From NCBI GenBank assembly GCA_018265615.1, contig JABLYX010000006.1, forward strand, positions 59,698 through 123,697: 64,000 bases of DNA. Direction: 5' to 3'. Of this stretch, positions 43,901 through 51,159 are shown piece by piece. The position numbers and the translations under genes were made by a program. The stretch comes from Lentisphaeria bacterium (GTDB lineage: Bacteria > Verrucomicrobiota > Lentisphaeria > Victivallales > Victivallaceae). How positions within the stretch are numbered: the first letter of the stretch is position 1; the number at the start of each line of letters is the position of its first letter. The notes beneath the pieces were generated by a model. That model had not been told where the DNA came from and did no database searches. It was given only the letters and a program-made list of their open reading frames with translations.

Positions 43901-44287
43901 CGTCTGGCGGACGCTCTCGAATTCGATGAACACTTTTTTCGCCGCCTCTTCCGGGGAAAGCGTGAAGTGCTTGCGGTAAAACATGAACCCGCGATAGAGA
44001 TCCGGCTCCCCGGCGTCGACGATCCGGTCGTCGAAGGAATCCTCCGCATTGACCGGGTGCGGCACGCTGACCGTTCGCCACCCGGAGTCGTCATAGTCGG
44101 GCGCGTAGAACGGCCTGCCGTCTTTTTCCACGCTTTTCGCGGCGCGCTCCAGCGGGAACGTCTCTCCGGACGCCTTCGTGAATTTCCAGTCGACGTTCAG
44201 GCTGCACGGCAGCCCCGCCGCCGTCCCGGACGGCAGCAGGCAGAACACGGCGGCGGCACATGCAAACAGGTATTTCGCGATCCGCAT
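40991..44287 (-). CDS. GH2-family glycoside hydrolase, secreted, with C-terminal copper-amine-oxidase-like domain
   Basis: 1098 residues with a signal peptide (RIAKYLFACAAAVFCLLPSG). The jelly-roll sugar-binding domain (~30-215; YRGFMFYRKHFTL, VRQTVYLYVNGRFAGYYEAG), immunoglobulin-like domain and barrel are in GH2 order. At the usual acid/base position the protein has FWEAGNNAI (Glu494, Asn497-Asn498) in place of N-E; LPMLETEFKREES may hold the nucleophile. Residues ~940-1098 (YRIFVDGKEVTFPAGQQPYV) resemble the copper amine oxidase N-terminal-like binding domain. It may remove galactose or arabinose side chains from rhamnogalacturonan. The start overlaps the upstream stop (TGATG). Confidence 0.85.
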   Translation of the reverse strand: MRIAKYLFACAAAVFCLLPSGTAAGLPCSLNVDWKFTKASGETFPLERAAKSVEKDGRPFYAPDYDDSGWRTVSVPHPVNAEDSFDDRIVDAGEPDLYRGFMFYRKHFTLSPEEAAKKVFIEFESVRQTVYLYVNGRFAGYYEAGVAPAGFDISAFVKPGGNLVAVATDNTSSRGMKFYLKETVPGNTPGDLSGTDYQWNNKDFNPVQGGLTGNVNLYVKEPLYLTLPLYNNLKTTGSYVCATDFDLAKGRARLHVRSEVRNESKRNAELALEVTVRSAATGKEAASFHGKPVSVPAARDAGKTFATAVEPDVYADNPKPTAVNTPEVKELALEGDMAGIEFWSPDNPALYRVSIRLTDGRGGLLDSQEIVTGFRKVEFDVAKGGLLINGRPFYLKGYAQRSTNEWAVIGVANDWLNDFDASLIRDSGANFIRWMHVAPKPAAIRSHDKYGVVSVCPAGDKETDAKGRKWSQRVEAMRDSVIYFRNSPSILFWEAGNNAITPEHMREMTALRKVLDPSGGRFMGCRTLTSKEQIAEAEWVGTMIYRHDKAAKKSMTELNRHLPMLETEFKREESPRRIWDVFSPPDYAYVNKWLGRGGKKKDGFDIWDLTQEDYCVSLAGSRDGYAYFYGNRVAGGGSGFYSGAAMMVWSDSNMHGRNSGTENCRTSGKVDPVRIPKEAFHALRVFQADKPEIKILGHWNYPPLTPESYRYRDREWTGSCWKVNDTVKQRDPRSKSVYVLGSVHCAAIELFVNGRSVGVNPEPKDLFVYEFPGVDVTQSGEIRAVAKDAAGRVIAEERIETAGEPAAITLTPVTGPEGFRADGSDVMFFDVAVVDAKGRVCPLADNRIDFRLEGPGVFLGGYNSGRIGKESVIGKDHVFAECGVNRVFVRSTREAGPLTLTATSGRLKAAAAAKAVPVKVENGFAPKQQAFPAGARRFGTASAAARTRELGSGSGAVEAYRIFVDGKEVTFPAGQQPYVPDSSTGVVCRLRPVLTALAAAGAPFRWSYRTAGTMPEHLGEYSLPLLTVVAGGRTVEAANGNTELVIGSGREKNLTNFQFIAPGGELAGELAALLAYIPGVEMKTDSDAKTVVIRLERK

Positions 44288-45168
44288 CACTTCTCCCCCT
44301 CCCCGGCTCTCTTCAGGCTCTCGCGGAACAGCTCTCCCGCGCAGTCGCTGAACGGCATATTCTTCTCCAGCGAACGTTCCGCGAGGAGGTCGTAATCGGA
44401 GATGCTCATGGCGACTCCCTGCCGGGTCGGCAGGGCGTCGATCGCCTTCTCCGCCTTCTTCATCTGCTCCCCGTCCAGCCCGAGCGCCCGGAGCAGCGTC
44501 GTCGCCATCATCCTGTTCCCGGCCGGATTCATGTGGACGCCGTCGGTGGTGACGAAGTTCCTTTTCCCGGCGTCCGGATAACGTTTCCTGTATGATGCCA
44601 CAAGCTCCTGCATGGCTTTGTTCTGATCCGCGAGGATACAGTTCTTCTCCGCGGCGATTTCGCGCAGGAAGTCGTTGTAGGCGGCGAGCTGCACGTTGCG
44701 CCCGTCGGCGGCGTCCTCCCGGATCATCGTGGCGGTCATGACGACGACCTTTACACCGGCCGCCTGCGCTTTGCCGATGATTTCCGCGACGTTCTTCCGG
44801 TAATCCTCAAGCGACACGCCGCGCGGCGGCCGCTTCGACTGATGCCAGACGTCGTTCACACCGCAGCTCAGGACCATGAACTGCGGCTTTTTGCGGAGCA
44901 CGTCGCGGTCGAGGCGCTTGAGCATATCGTCCGACTTGTGGCCGCTGCGGCCCGCCGGAATCTTCTTCGCTTCGATGCCGGCCGCCTTCAGCCCGGCCAG
45001 GGTCATGGTGAGGTATCCGTCCCCGTTGTTGCCGTAATTCGTGATGGAGTCCCCCAGAAACGCGATCGCGTCGCCGTTCTTCACCGCGATTTCCCCGGCG
45101 GCGACCCAGCCGCCGAACAGCATTGACGCGGCGAACATAAGGGCCGCACAGCTTTTTCCTGCCGTCAT
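44287..45168 (-). CDS. Secreted SGNH/GDSL esterase
   Basis: 293 residues with signal peptide (MTAGKSCAALMFAASMLFGG). SGNH blocks are all present: AIAFLGDSITNYG with the nucleophile Ser, a block-II Gly in KIPAGRSGHKSDDM, VLSCGVNDVWHQ with Asn, and FVTTDGVHMNPAGNRMMA with the Asp/His pair. In a rhamnogalacturonan operon the likely role is acetylesterase (CE12-like) acting on the acetylated backbone. GGGGAGATTAAA precedes the ATG, which is why the long in-frame upstream extension is not accepted. Confidence 0.88.
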   Translation of the reverse strand: MTAGKSCAALMFAASMLFGGWVAAGEIAVKNGDAIAFLGDSITNYGNNGDGYLTMTLAGLKAAGIEAKKIPAGRSGHKSDDMLKRLDRDVLRKKPQFMVLSCGVNDVWHQSKRPPRGVSLEDYRKNVAEIIGKAQAAGVKVVVMTATMIREDAADGRNVQLAAYNDFLREIAAEKNCILADQNKAMQELVASYRKRYPDAGKRNFVTTDGVHMNPAGNRMMATTLLRALGLDGEQMKKAEKAIDALPTRQGVAMSISDYDLLAERSLEKNMPFSDCAGELFRESLKRAGEGEK

Positions 45169-45202
45169 TTTAATCTCCCCCCTGAATATCTTTCGGATTC
45201 TC

Positions 45203-46429
45203 TTACTGATTCGCGGCCCGGAGCATGTCATACTCCAGCCCGACCGTTTCCGCTTCCCGGCTCCATGGCGCTCCGGCCTCCGACGGCAGCAGATTCTGCT
45301 CGAATCCCCTGCCGAAGACGCGGAGGATGCCCGGAATCTCCCGCTGGTTGTCACGCTCCGCGAGAACCCGGTACTCTCCGGGAGCAAGCCGCCGGACCGG
45401 AAAGAAATCGTGCAGCGACTCGATGCAGAACGTGTGCTCAAGCGCATTCTCCGGCGTGTAGACGAACCGGGCCGGATCCGCCAGACGGGCGACCACGTCG
45501 TCGAACATGAGCTTGCGCCAGTCGGGAAGCTTCTCCTCCCACACCTTCTCTCCTCGGAAATCCCGGATCTCCCAGAACCCGCTGCCGGTATCCCAGTGGA
45601 TGTGCCCGTATTCGAGGTCGAAGCGGATGTGCGGCTCGCGGTCCTCCGCACAGGCATGCGTCATAAGAACCTGGATCGTAACACCCTGCGACGTCACGAC
45701 GCGCACGCCGCAGGTGTCGAAGGTTTCGATGTTGTCCCGCGCGCTGACCAGCTCCGCCTGCATCGCAACGGCATGGGCGGTCGTCTTGAAGTCCGGCCCG
45801 GCGCAGAAGAGGGGGATGTTCAGGTAGTGTGCAAAAGCGTTGTTGACCGGGGAGTCGAAGATGGCCGAACCATCCGCCGCGCGGCACTTCCCCGCCCACG
45901 AGTTGCGCCTGTAGTAGGAGTCCGGACGCGCCCAGGCGCCTTCGAAGGTGATGTTCCTGAGGCGGCCGTAGTTGCCGGAGAGGATCTCGCGTTTGATCGC
46001 ATGAATGTCCCGGCCGTACATATTGTGGAATCCGACCGCGACGAATTTCCCGGAACGCTTCTCCGCTTCGATGATCGCCCGGACGTCCCGGACGCACCCG
46101 GCGGCCGGCTTTTCGAGGAGCACATTGATCCCGGACGCGAGGAATTTGCAGGCCATCGGCCGGTGCGCCTCGATTCCGACCGGCAGGCAGACGAGGTCGA
46201 GCGTGTTCCGCCGCGCCGCAAGCAGGGCGTCGTCGGAGGGGTAGATCTCCGCGCCCGCCCGGCGCAGTTCTTCGGCAACCGCCGCGTTCTCCGCCATGCT
46301 TGCGGGGCGGATCACCGCGGCGGCAAAGTTGATTCTTCCGGCCTCGGCGAGCGCCTTCAGGTACTGATAGTGGACCTTGCCGTATCCACTGACGCCCACC
46401 AGGGCTGTTTCAGGTTTTCCGATTGCCAT
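45203..46429 (-). CDS. Gfo/Idh/MocA-family oxidoreductase
   Basis: 408 residues without a signal peptide. The N-terminal loop reads ALVGVSGYGKVHYQYLKALA, INVLLEKPAAGCVRDVRAII holds the family Lys, and the C-terminal domain has DGSAIFDSPVNNAFAHYLN in place of the more usual GGG...D.G.H motif, so the active-site His is at NNAFAHY. Probably oxidises or reduces a sugar or sugar acid released from the polysaccharide. It lies between the operon's pseudopilin and esterase genes. Confidence 0.87.
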   Translation of the reverse strand: MAIGKPETALVGVSGYGKVHYQYLKALAEAGRINFAAAVIRPASMAENAAVAEELRRAGAEIYPSDDALLAARRNTLDLVCLPVGIEAHRPMACKFLASGINVLLEKPAAGCVRDVRAIIEAEKRSGKFVAVGFHNMYGRDIHAIKREILSGNYGRLRNITFEGAWARPDSYYRRNSWAGKCRAADGSAIFDSPVNNAFAHYLNIPLFCAGPDFKTTAHAVAMQAELVSARDNIETFDTCGVRVVTSQGVTIQVLMTHACAEDREPHIRFDLEYGHIHWDTGSGFWEIRDFRGEKVWEEKLPDWRKLMFDDVVARLADPARFVYTPENALEHTFCIESLHDFFPVRRLAPGEYRVLAERDNQREIPGILRVFGRGFEQNLLPSEAGAPWSREAETVGLEYDMLRAANQ

Positions 46430-46476
46430 TTCTTCAGACTCTTTCGTTGGTTGTCAGGCGGAAGCGCGAGGAATCC

Positions 46477-47109
46477 TCAGGGCTTGACATACCTGAAATC
46501 GATATTCGAATCGTCGAGCGCCGGAATGACCCATGCCCTCCGGCGCCAGTTCACATGACCGTCGAAATAGAGGATATTGACCCCGTTGGAGTGGCGGTTC
46601 CCGATGCGCAGATCCCGCTTTGCAACGGAGTTGTCCCACTGGTAGCAGTAATCCGCCGTCTCGTTCGAATCGAGCAGCAGCCAGCGCGTGGAGGCGCTTT
46701 TCAGCCTGGAGAGCTTGAAGGTTCCGTAGGGATCGCCGGCGATGTACCCCCGGTTCCGGCTGGGAACGTCGGTGGCTTTCGCGGCCACCGGCTGCGCGGG
46801 ACAGCTCTCCCAGTTTTTCGAATTGCCCATACCGAGTTCGACGGGGCTGCCATCGGTGTACCAGTAGATCTTCCTGCTGCCGTCGTCGCTCCGGTAATAG
46901 ACCAGGATATAGCCGTTGTTGTCCGCGACGTAATTCAGGTAGCTCGTGCCGTACTGCTTCAGCCGGTTCACGCAGTTGATCGCCTTCGCCTTGTCGCGGG
47001 CTTTGTTCAGCGCCGGCAGCAGCATTGCTGCGAGAATCGCGATGATCGCAATGACCACGAGGAGCTCGATGAGGGTGAAGCGGGACAGTTCAAGGCCGTT
47101 TCTTTTCAT
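46477..47109 (-). CDS. Pseudopilin-like protein leading the rhamnogalacturonan operon
   Basis: 210 residues from the ATG at 47109 (AAAGGGAAAG upstream). The N-terminus reads LSRFTLIELLVVIAIIAIL with Arg before Phe. LPALNKARDKAKAINC follows, and the C-terminus has RHSNGVNILYFDGHV, an exact H-X9-DG motif. It is the first gene of a ten-gene run down to 31421, behind a perfect sigma-70 promoter that carries a palindromic operator. Its position at the head of the operon would give it the highest expression. Confidence 0.9.
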   Translation of the reverse strand: MKRNGLELSRFTLIELLVVIAIIAILAAMLLPALNKARDKAKAINCVNRLKQYGTSYLNYVADNNGYILVYYRSDDGSRKIYWYTDGSPVELGMGNSKNWESCPAQPVAAKATDVPSRNRGYIAGDPYGTFKLSRLKSASTRWLLLDSNETADYCYQWDNSVAKRDLRIGNRHSNGVNILYFDGHVNWRRRAWVIPALDDSNIDFRYVKP

Positions 47110-47183
47110 TTTTCTTTCCCTTTGTTTCATGCGGTCCGGGGCGAAGCGGCAATGGATCCGTTTGGAGAAACCGCCCTGTATTT

Positions 47184-47200
47184 CATTGTAACGTACAATG
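47184..47200. promoter_or_regulatory. Operator O1, TGTA-N3-TACA palindrome
   Basis: CATTGTAACGTACAATG, just downstream of the -10 box at 47223, about where transcription starts. Same 17-bp plan as the sites at 47328 and 52307. Confidence 0.65.
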
Positions 47201-47222
47201 TTTGTTTTTAGTTTCTACCTAT

Positions 47223-47251
47223 ATTATACAAAAAATAAACATGAATGTCAA
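47223..47251 (-). promoter_or_regulatory. Consensus sigma-70 promoter of the rhamnogalacturonan operon
   Basis: On the minus strand: TTGACA, 17 bp, TATAAT, perfect at both boxes and in spacing. The leader to the ATG at 47109 is about 105 nt. Confidence 0.85.
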
Positions 47252-47327
47252 TAGCATGATCAAAAAAAATCTGCTTTTTTCTCTTACAGCAGCATATTTA
47301 CGCAGAGAACGGAGGGTTCCGCAATCA

Positions 47328-47344
47328 AAATGTATGTTACATTT
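47328..47344. promoter_or_regulatory. Operator O2, TGTA-N3-TACA palindrome
   Basis: AAATGTATGTTACATTT, perfect 7-bp arms, about 80 bp upstream of the promoter's -35 box. Could pair with O1 by looping. Confidence 0.55.
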
Positions 47345-47413
47345 AAAAAACGTCAAAAAATGTTCCGGAAGCGGTACAAGGAAAGGGAATCCTGCAGCCT
47401 GCGTTTGCGGCGA

Positions 47414-49837
47414 TCAGTGCCGGAGAGGCTGAAGCGGCTGGCTGCTGCTGTATTCCAGCAGCCGTTTCATATCGAGCTTCTCGATATAGAACCAGTTGAC
47501 CGAGCCGATGTGGCAGAAAGTGTAGACATCCTCGGAGCCGGAGGCACCGCGGGTCGTGATGACTCCGAACTTCCTCGTCTTCATGGCGGCCAGCAGGACA
47601 GGGTCCTCCAGCTTGCGGAAAACGATCTTCTCGTCGGAACGGCGATAGCTGTGCATGACCGCCTCGGCGAAGTTCTTCGTGGTCGAAACAATGACCTGTC
47701 CGTCGTTGTCGATGATCGCCTTCTCCTGCACGTAATTGCCGGAGTTGCCGGAGTTGTGCAGCTCTTCGATCAGCTCGGAGATCGAAATATCCACCGCACA
47801 CACGCCGCTGCCGCGCATGTTCAGCACATGCAGCGGAACGGAACATGAGAGAACCAGCCCGATTTCGGGAATGCTGTCGATATAGGGGCGTGACCAGACG
47901 GCCTGCCCGCCCTTCCAGCTCCCGTCGGGCGGATACCAGATACGGGTCCGCGGGTCGTAATGCTCCGGAAAACTCCGGCTGGCCGGATAGGCTGCAAAGA
48001 GCCCGTCCGGGAAGCCGAACACCACACGGACGATCGGCGTGCCGGCCCCGAACGCATTTTTCTTCAGTGCTTCGAGATTGGAGTCGGTGATCTTCACCCC
48101 GGCCGGGCTCTCGAGGATCGTCTGGAGCAGCCGCGGGATGAAACGGGAGATCGGCTCCAGCCGCTGCATGAGCGTCTCCCGGTCGGTGTCGGCGGTGACA
48201 TTATAGGCGATCGCTCCCGCATCGATCGTCCCGCGGTGGAATGCGGCGTCGACCATGCCGGGCGACCCCTCCCGCCTCAGCTGCGGCACGGAATACCACG
48301 CGCCGTGCGCATGGTTCCCGATGTCCTTTCCCTGATGCGGGTCGTATTTCAGCAGGAACTGGATGTCCGCCGCAAGCGTGTCGGTCATGAGCTCGAACTT
48401 GGAAAACTGCTCGTCGAGCAGATAACCGGCATGGGTGGTCTGCGAGTAGGCGACGCCGAGCGCGTAATCCCGGATTCTCTGCCGCTCGGAGAGGCGGTAC
48501 TCCCGGTAGGAGGCGAACGCCACCGCGCCCGCGCCGGCAAGCAGCGCGCACAGCGCGAGAGTCAGCGTGAGGCGCCGGTGCAGATAGAGCCAGCGGACCA
48601 CCTTCATGGCCGGGTTGTCGGGCCGGGCGGAAACCTCGAGCCCCATCAGGTAGCGCCGGAGGTCGCCGGAGAACTCGCTGATCTGCTGGTAACGGTCCGC
48701 CGGGTCATGCGCGAGCGCCTTGCGGATGATCGCCTTCAGGTCGGTGTCCACCGGAGCGCGGAAGCGGTGCTCGAACGACTCCGTGCGGCCCGCCTGGATA
48801 TTCGTCAGCATCTCCTGCACGGAGTCGCCGGAAAAGGCGTTCTTCAGCATCACCGCTTCGAACAGGATCGCCCCCATGGCAAAGATATCGGCCCGCTGAT
48901 CCCTCCCCTGCCGCCGGATCACTTCGGGCGCGAGGTATTGCGGCGTGCCGCAGACGCCGCCGGGCTGCTCCTGCGAGCCCTCCGGGGAGTGGATCTTATG
49001 AGCGATGCCCCAATCCATGATGTAGGCTTCATGGTACTCGCCGATCATGATGTTCGAAGGCTTCAGGTCGCAATGCATGACGTTCCTGCTGTGGGCGTAT
49101 TCGAGCGCGTCGCAGACCTTGAGAAAAATGTCGAGCCGGTAGCGGAGCGCCTTTTTCTCGTCGAAGGAACGCACGCCGTCGAGCCGGTAATGGGTGCAGA
49201 CCTGCTCCAGATAGGTTTTGAAGGTCCGGCCGTTGATGAGCTTCATCGCCAGATGGAGCCCGTCGCGGTCGTCGGAATTCAGCGTATAGATCGGCACGAT
49301 CGCGGGATGGTCGAGCTGGGCGGTGACCCGCGCCTCCGAGAGGAACAATCCGCGCAGATACCCGTTCTTCGTGAGCTCCGGGCGCATGGACTTCAGCGCG
49401 ACCAGCCGCCTCAGCTTGCGGTCGAAGCCGCGGAACAGGATGCCCTGCCCCCCTTCGGCGAACGCATCGCCCAGGTCGTAGCTCTCTTCCAGCGGAGCGA
49501 GGGCCTCCTCACCGGCGGAAAAAGCGACCTCCCCCTGCGGCTGCCTGACCCGGAGCCCTTCCATGACGGTATTGACGTCACGGCGCTTTTTCCGCGAGAA
49601 AAGCCTGCCTGCGGCGGAAACGGTCTCACCGGGAGCTCCGGGCAGCGGAACCGTACGCTCCGCACTTCCCTGCGGCAGAACGACGGTCCTGTCCGCATCA
49701 TTGCTGCCGGCTCCCTCCATCGGGACCGTACTTTCCGTATTTCCCTGCGGCAGGACGACGGTCCTGTCACCGCTGCCGGCGCCCTCCATCGGCGCCGTGC
49801 GGTCATCACCGGGCGGAAGATTTTCATGACTCGCCAT
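47414..49837 (-). CDS. Transmembrane Ser/Thr protein kinase with extracytoplasmic sensor
   Basis: 807 residues. Residues 1-75 hold Thr-rich repeats (DRTVVLPQG twice; TVPMEGAG). The Hanks-type kinase domain (~120-395) has the glycine loop FAEGGQGILFRG, Lys149 in LVALKSM, HCDLKPSNIM at ~255 (Cys in place of the usual Arg of HRD), DWG at 275-277 in place of DFG, and GTPQYLAPEV. A transmembrane segment (~422-443, LTLTLALCALLAGAGAVAF) leads to a ~340-residue cache-like sensor. So an outside signal probably drives phosphorylation of cytoplasmic targets. The zinc-ribbon gene lies 91 bp upstream on the same strand. Confidence 0.88.
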   Translation of the reverse strand: MASHENLPPGDDRTAPMEGAGSGDRTVVLPQGNTESTVPMEGAGSNDADRTVVLPQGSAERTVPLPGAPGETVSAAGRLFSRKKRRDVNTVMEGLRVRQPQGEVAFSAGEEALAPLEESYDLGDAFAEGGQGILFRGFDRKLRRLVALKSMRPELTKNGYLRGLFLSEARVTAQLDHPAIVPIYTLNSDDRDGLHLAMKLINGRTFKTYLEQVCTHYRLDGVRSFDEKKALRYRLDIFLKVCDALEYAHSRNVMHCDLKPSNIMIGEYHEAYIMDWGIAHKIHSPEGSQEQPGGVCGTPQYLAPEVIRRQGRDQRADIFAMGAILFEAVMLKNAFSGDSVQEMLTNIQAGRTESFEHRFRAPVDTDLKAIIRKALAHDPADRYQQISEFSGDLRRYLMGLEVSARPDNPAMKVVRWLYLHRRLTLTLALCALLAGAGAVAFASYREYRLSERQRIRDYALGVAYSQTTHAGYLLDEQFSKFELMTDTLAADIQFLLKYDPHQGKDIGNHAHGAWYSVPQLRREGSPGMVDAAFHRGTIDAGAIAYNVTADTDRETLMQRLEPISRFIPRLLQTILESPAGVKITDSNLEALKKNAFGAGTPIVRVVFGFPDGLFAAYPASRSFPEHYDPRTRIWYPPDGSWKGGQAVWSRPYIDSIPEIGLVLSCSVPLHVLNMRGSGVCAVDISISELIEELHNSGNSGNYVQEKAIIDNDGQVIVSTTKNFAEAVMHSYRRSDEKIVFRKLEDPVLLAAMKTRKFGVITTRGASGSEDVYTFCHIGSVNWFYIEKLDMKRLLEYSSSQPLQPLRH

Positions 49838-49928
49838 AAGCGTATTCCCTGAGTCGGATTTTCAATTCAGACAATATAATATGCGAACCGGGAAAATACA
49901 AAGGCTCCCGCCCCGCCGCAGCCGGGAA

Positions 49929-51032
49929 TCAGGCGAATTTCAGATAGAGGCCGATCGCGAGAGCAGCCAATGCGAGCACGAGGAGGATGCAGCCGACGAC
50001 CTTCCCGGCGCTGACGGGACGCTCCCCCTGAACCTCGCCGGTCCGGGCGTTGACAGTGCAGAGATAGCTTTTGTTTCTGAAACGGAACGGGCAGACCCAG
50101 ACCGGAAGCAGCAGCAGCTTGTAGCTGATGCCGGAATAGGTCTTGTTCAGCGAATGGATCGTCTGCTCATCGCCGCCGATGTCGCCGCGCACCTTCATCT
50201 CAATCGCGTCTTCCATCGCACGCTGCGCCTGAATAAACCCCTCCTGAAGCCTGACGCGGTAGCACTCCTCGCGGAACCCGCGGATCAGGTCGGCGTCGTA
50301 GGGGACGACATTCTGCGTATCCCACGGTTCGAGCTTCGCGACGATCTTCTCCGGAAGCGAGCTCCCGCCGCCGACCAGGATGTCGTCAAACAGATTGCGG
50401 ACGGTTCCTGCGGCGGGGAACCAGCGGGTGCGGCGCTCGGTCCGCGTGCGCTTCTCCTGTTTGCCGTTGACGGTGACGGTCTCCTCCACCTGGACGTAAT
50501 AATATTCGCCGCGCGCCCCGGTATAGGCGGTTGTGACGGTCGAGTCATAGGTCCAGTACGGCAGGAAGACGCCTTCGGGCTCTCCGCAGCAGGCCTGCTT
50601 TTTGAGCGCCCCCGGAGCAAAAGGCCGGGAGCCGATCCATTTGCAGAGCGCCTGCCGCGCCTGCTCCTTCGTCAGCGCGAACGGCAGAACGCCGCCGGGA
50701 CGGATCATCCTGCGGCTGGCGCCGGAAGTGACGATCGGCGTGCGGCAGTAAGGGCACTGCATCGACGCCGTGTTCGGCGGCAGGGTGAGTTCGGCGCCGC
50801 AGTTCGAGCAGGCAGCGGGGATCTCCTCAACCGCTTCGGCCTCTTCGTCGAGGCGGTTCAGCATCGCAAGGAAGTCGTTCTCACCGACCGCTCCGGCCGG
50901 GATGGCGGAATCTCCGCCGGATCCGCAGGAAACGCAGCGCAGCGCTCCGGTTTCCGGGTCAAATTTCAGGGCGCTTCCGCAATTCGGGCAGTTTTTCTGG
51001 AACTGCGCTTCTCCGGTATCATCTGCAGCCAT
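49929..51032 (-). CDS. Zinc-ribbon protein with C-terminal membrane anchor (YdjG-like)
   Basis: 367 residues from the ATG at 51032, which follows AGGAGGGAACGA. Two zinc ribbons occur at the start: NCPNCGSALKF with CVSCGSG, and CSNCGAEL with CPYCRTPI. The middle contains GVFLPYWTYDSTVTTAYTGA and VETVTVNGKQEKRTRTE. The C-terminal segment KVVGCILLVLALAALAIGLY anchors it in the membrane. Similar proteins sit beside SPFH proteins of the YdjI type in other bacteria and are thought to work in membrane stress. Here the SPFH gene is directly divergent. The frame extends upstream, but the promoter lies there. Confidence 0.82.
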   Translation of the reverse strand: MAADDTGEAQFQKNCPNCGSALKFDPETGALRCVSCGSGGDSAIPAGAVGENDFLAMLNRLDEEAEAVEEIPAACSNCGAELTLPPNTASMQCPYCRTPIVTSGASRRMIRPGGVLPFALTKEQARQALCKWIGSRPFAPGALKKQACCGEPEGVFLPYWTYDSTVTTAYTGARGEYYYVQVEETVTVNGKQEKRTRTERRTRWFPAAGTVRNLFDDILVGGGSSLPEKIVAKLEPWDTQNVVPYDADLIRGFREECYRVRLQEGFIQAQRAMEDAIEMKVRGDIGGDEQTIHSLNKTYSGISYKLLLLPVWVCPFRFRNKSYLCTVNARTGEVQGERPVSAGKVVGCILLVLALAALAIGLYLKFA

Positions 51033-51061
51033 TCGTTCCCTCCTGAGAATGTGTTTTTGTG

Positions 51062-51090
51062 AATATAAACCGGTTCCCCGGATTTGACAA
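51062..51090 (-). promoter_or_regulatory. Promoter of the zinc-ribbon gene
   Basis: On the minus strand: TTGTCA, 17 bp, TATATT. It overlaps a TTGACA on the plus strand at 51084 that may serve the SPFH gene, whose own -10 (TATAAT at 51111) is badly spaced. Confidence 0.5.
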
Positions 51091-51159
51091 ATCATTTTTT
51101 GACTGTTAATTATAATAATGACGCAAAAAATCCAGCTCTCAGCGGAGGAAGCAGCCACA

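Larger units (their letters stand above)
47110..47413. other. Intergenic region holding the operon promoter and two operators
   Basis: 304 bp between the pseudopilin start and the kinase stop. AT-rich. Apart from the promoter and operators listed, short open frames are present, but none has a ribosome-binding site. Confidence 0.7.

Noticed and set aside
45169..45657. Upstream extension of the SGNH esterase gene
   Set aside because: It overlaps the oxidoreductase gene, and the signal peptide and ribosome-binding site fix the start at 45168.
51084..51116. Plus-strand promoter for the SPFH gene (TTGACA and TATAAT)
   Set aside because: Both boxes match consensus, but the spacer is 21 bp, too long for a reliable call.
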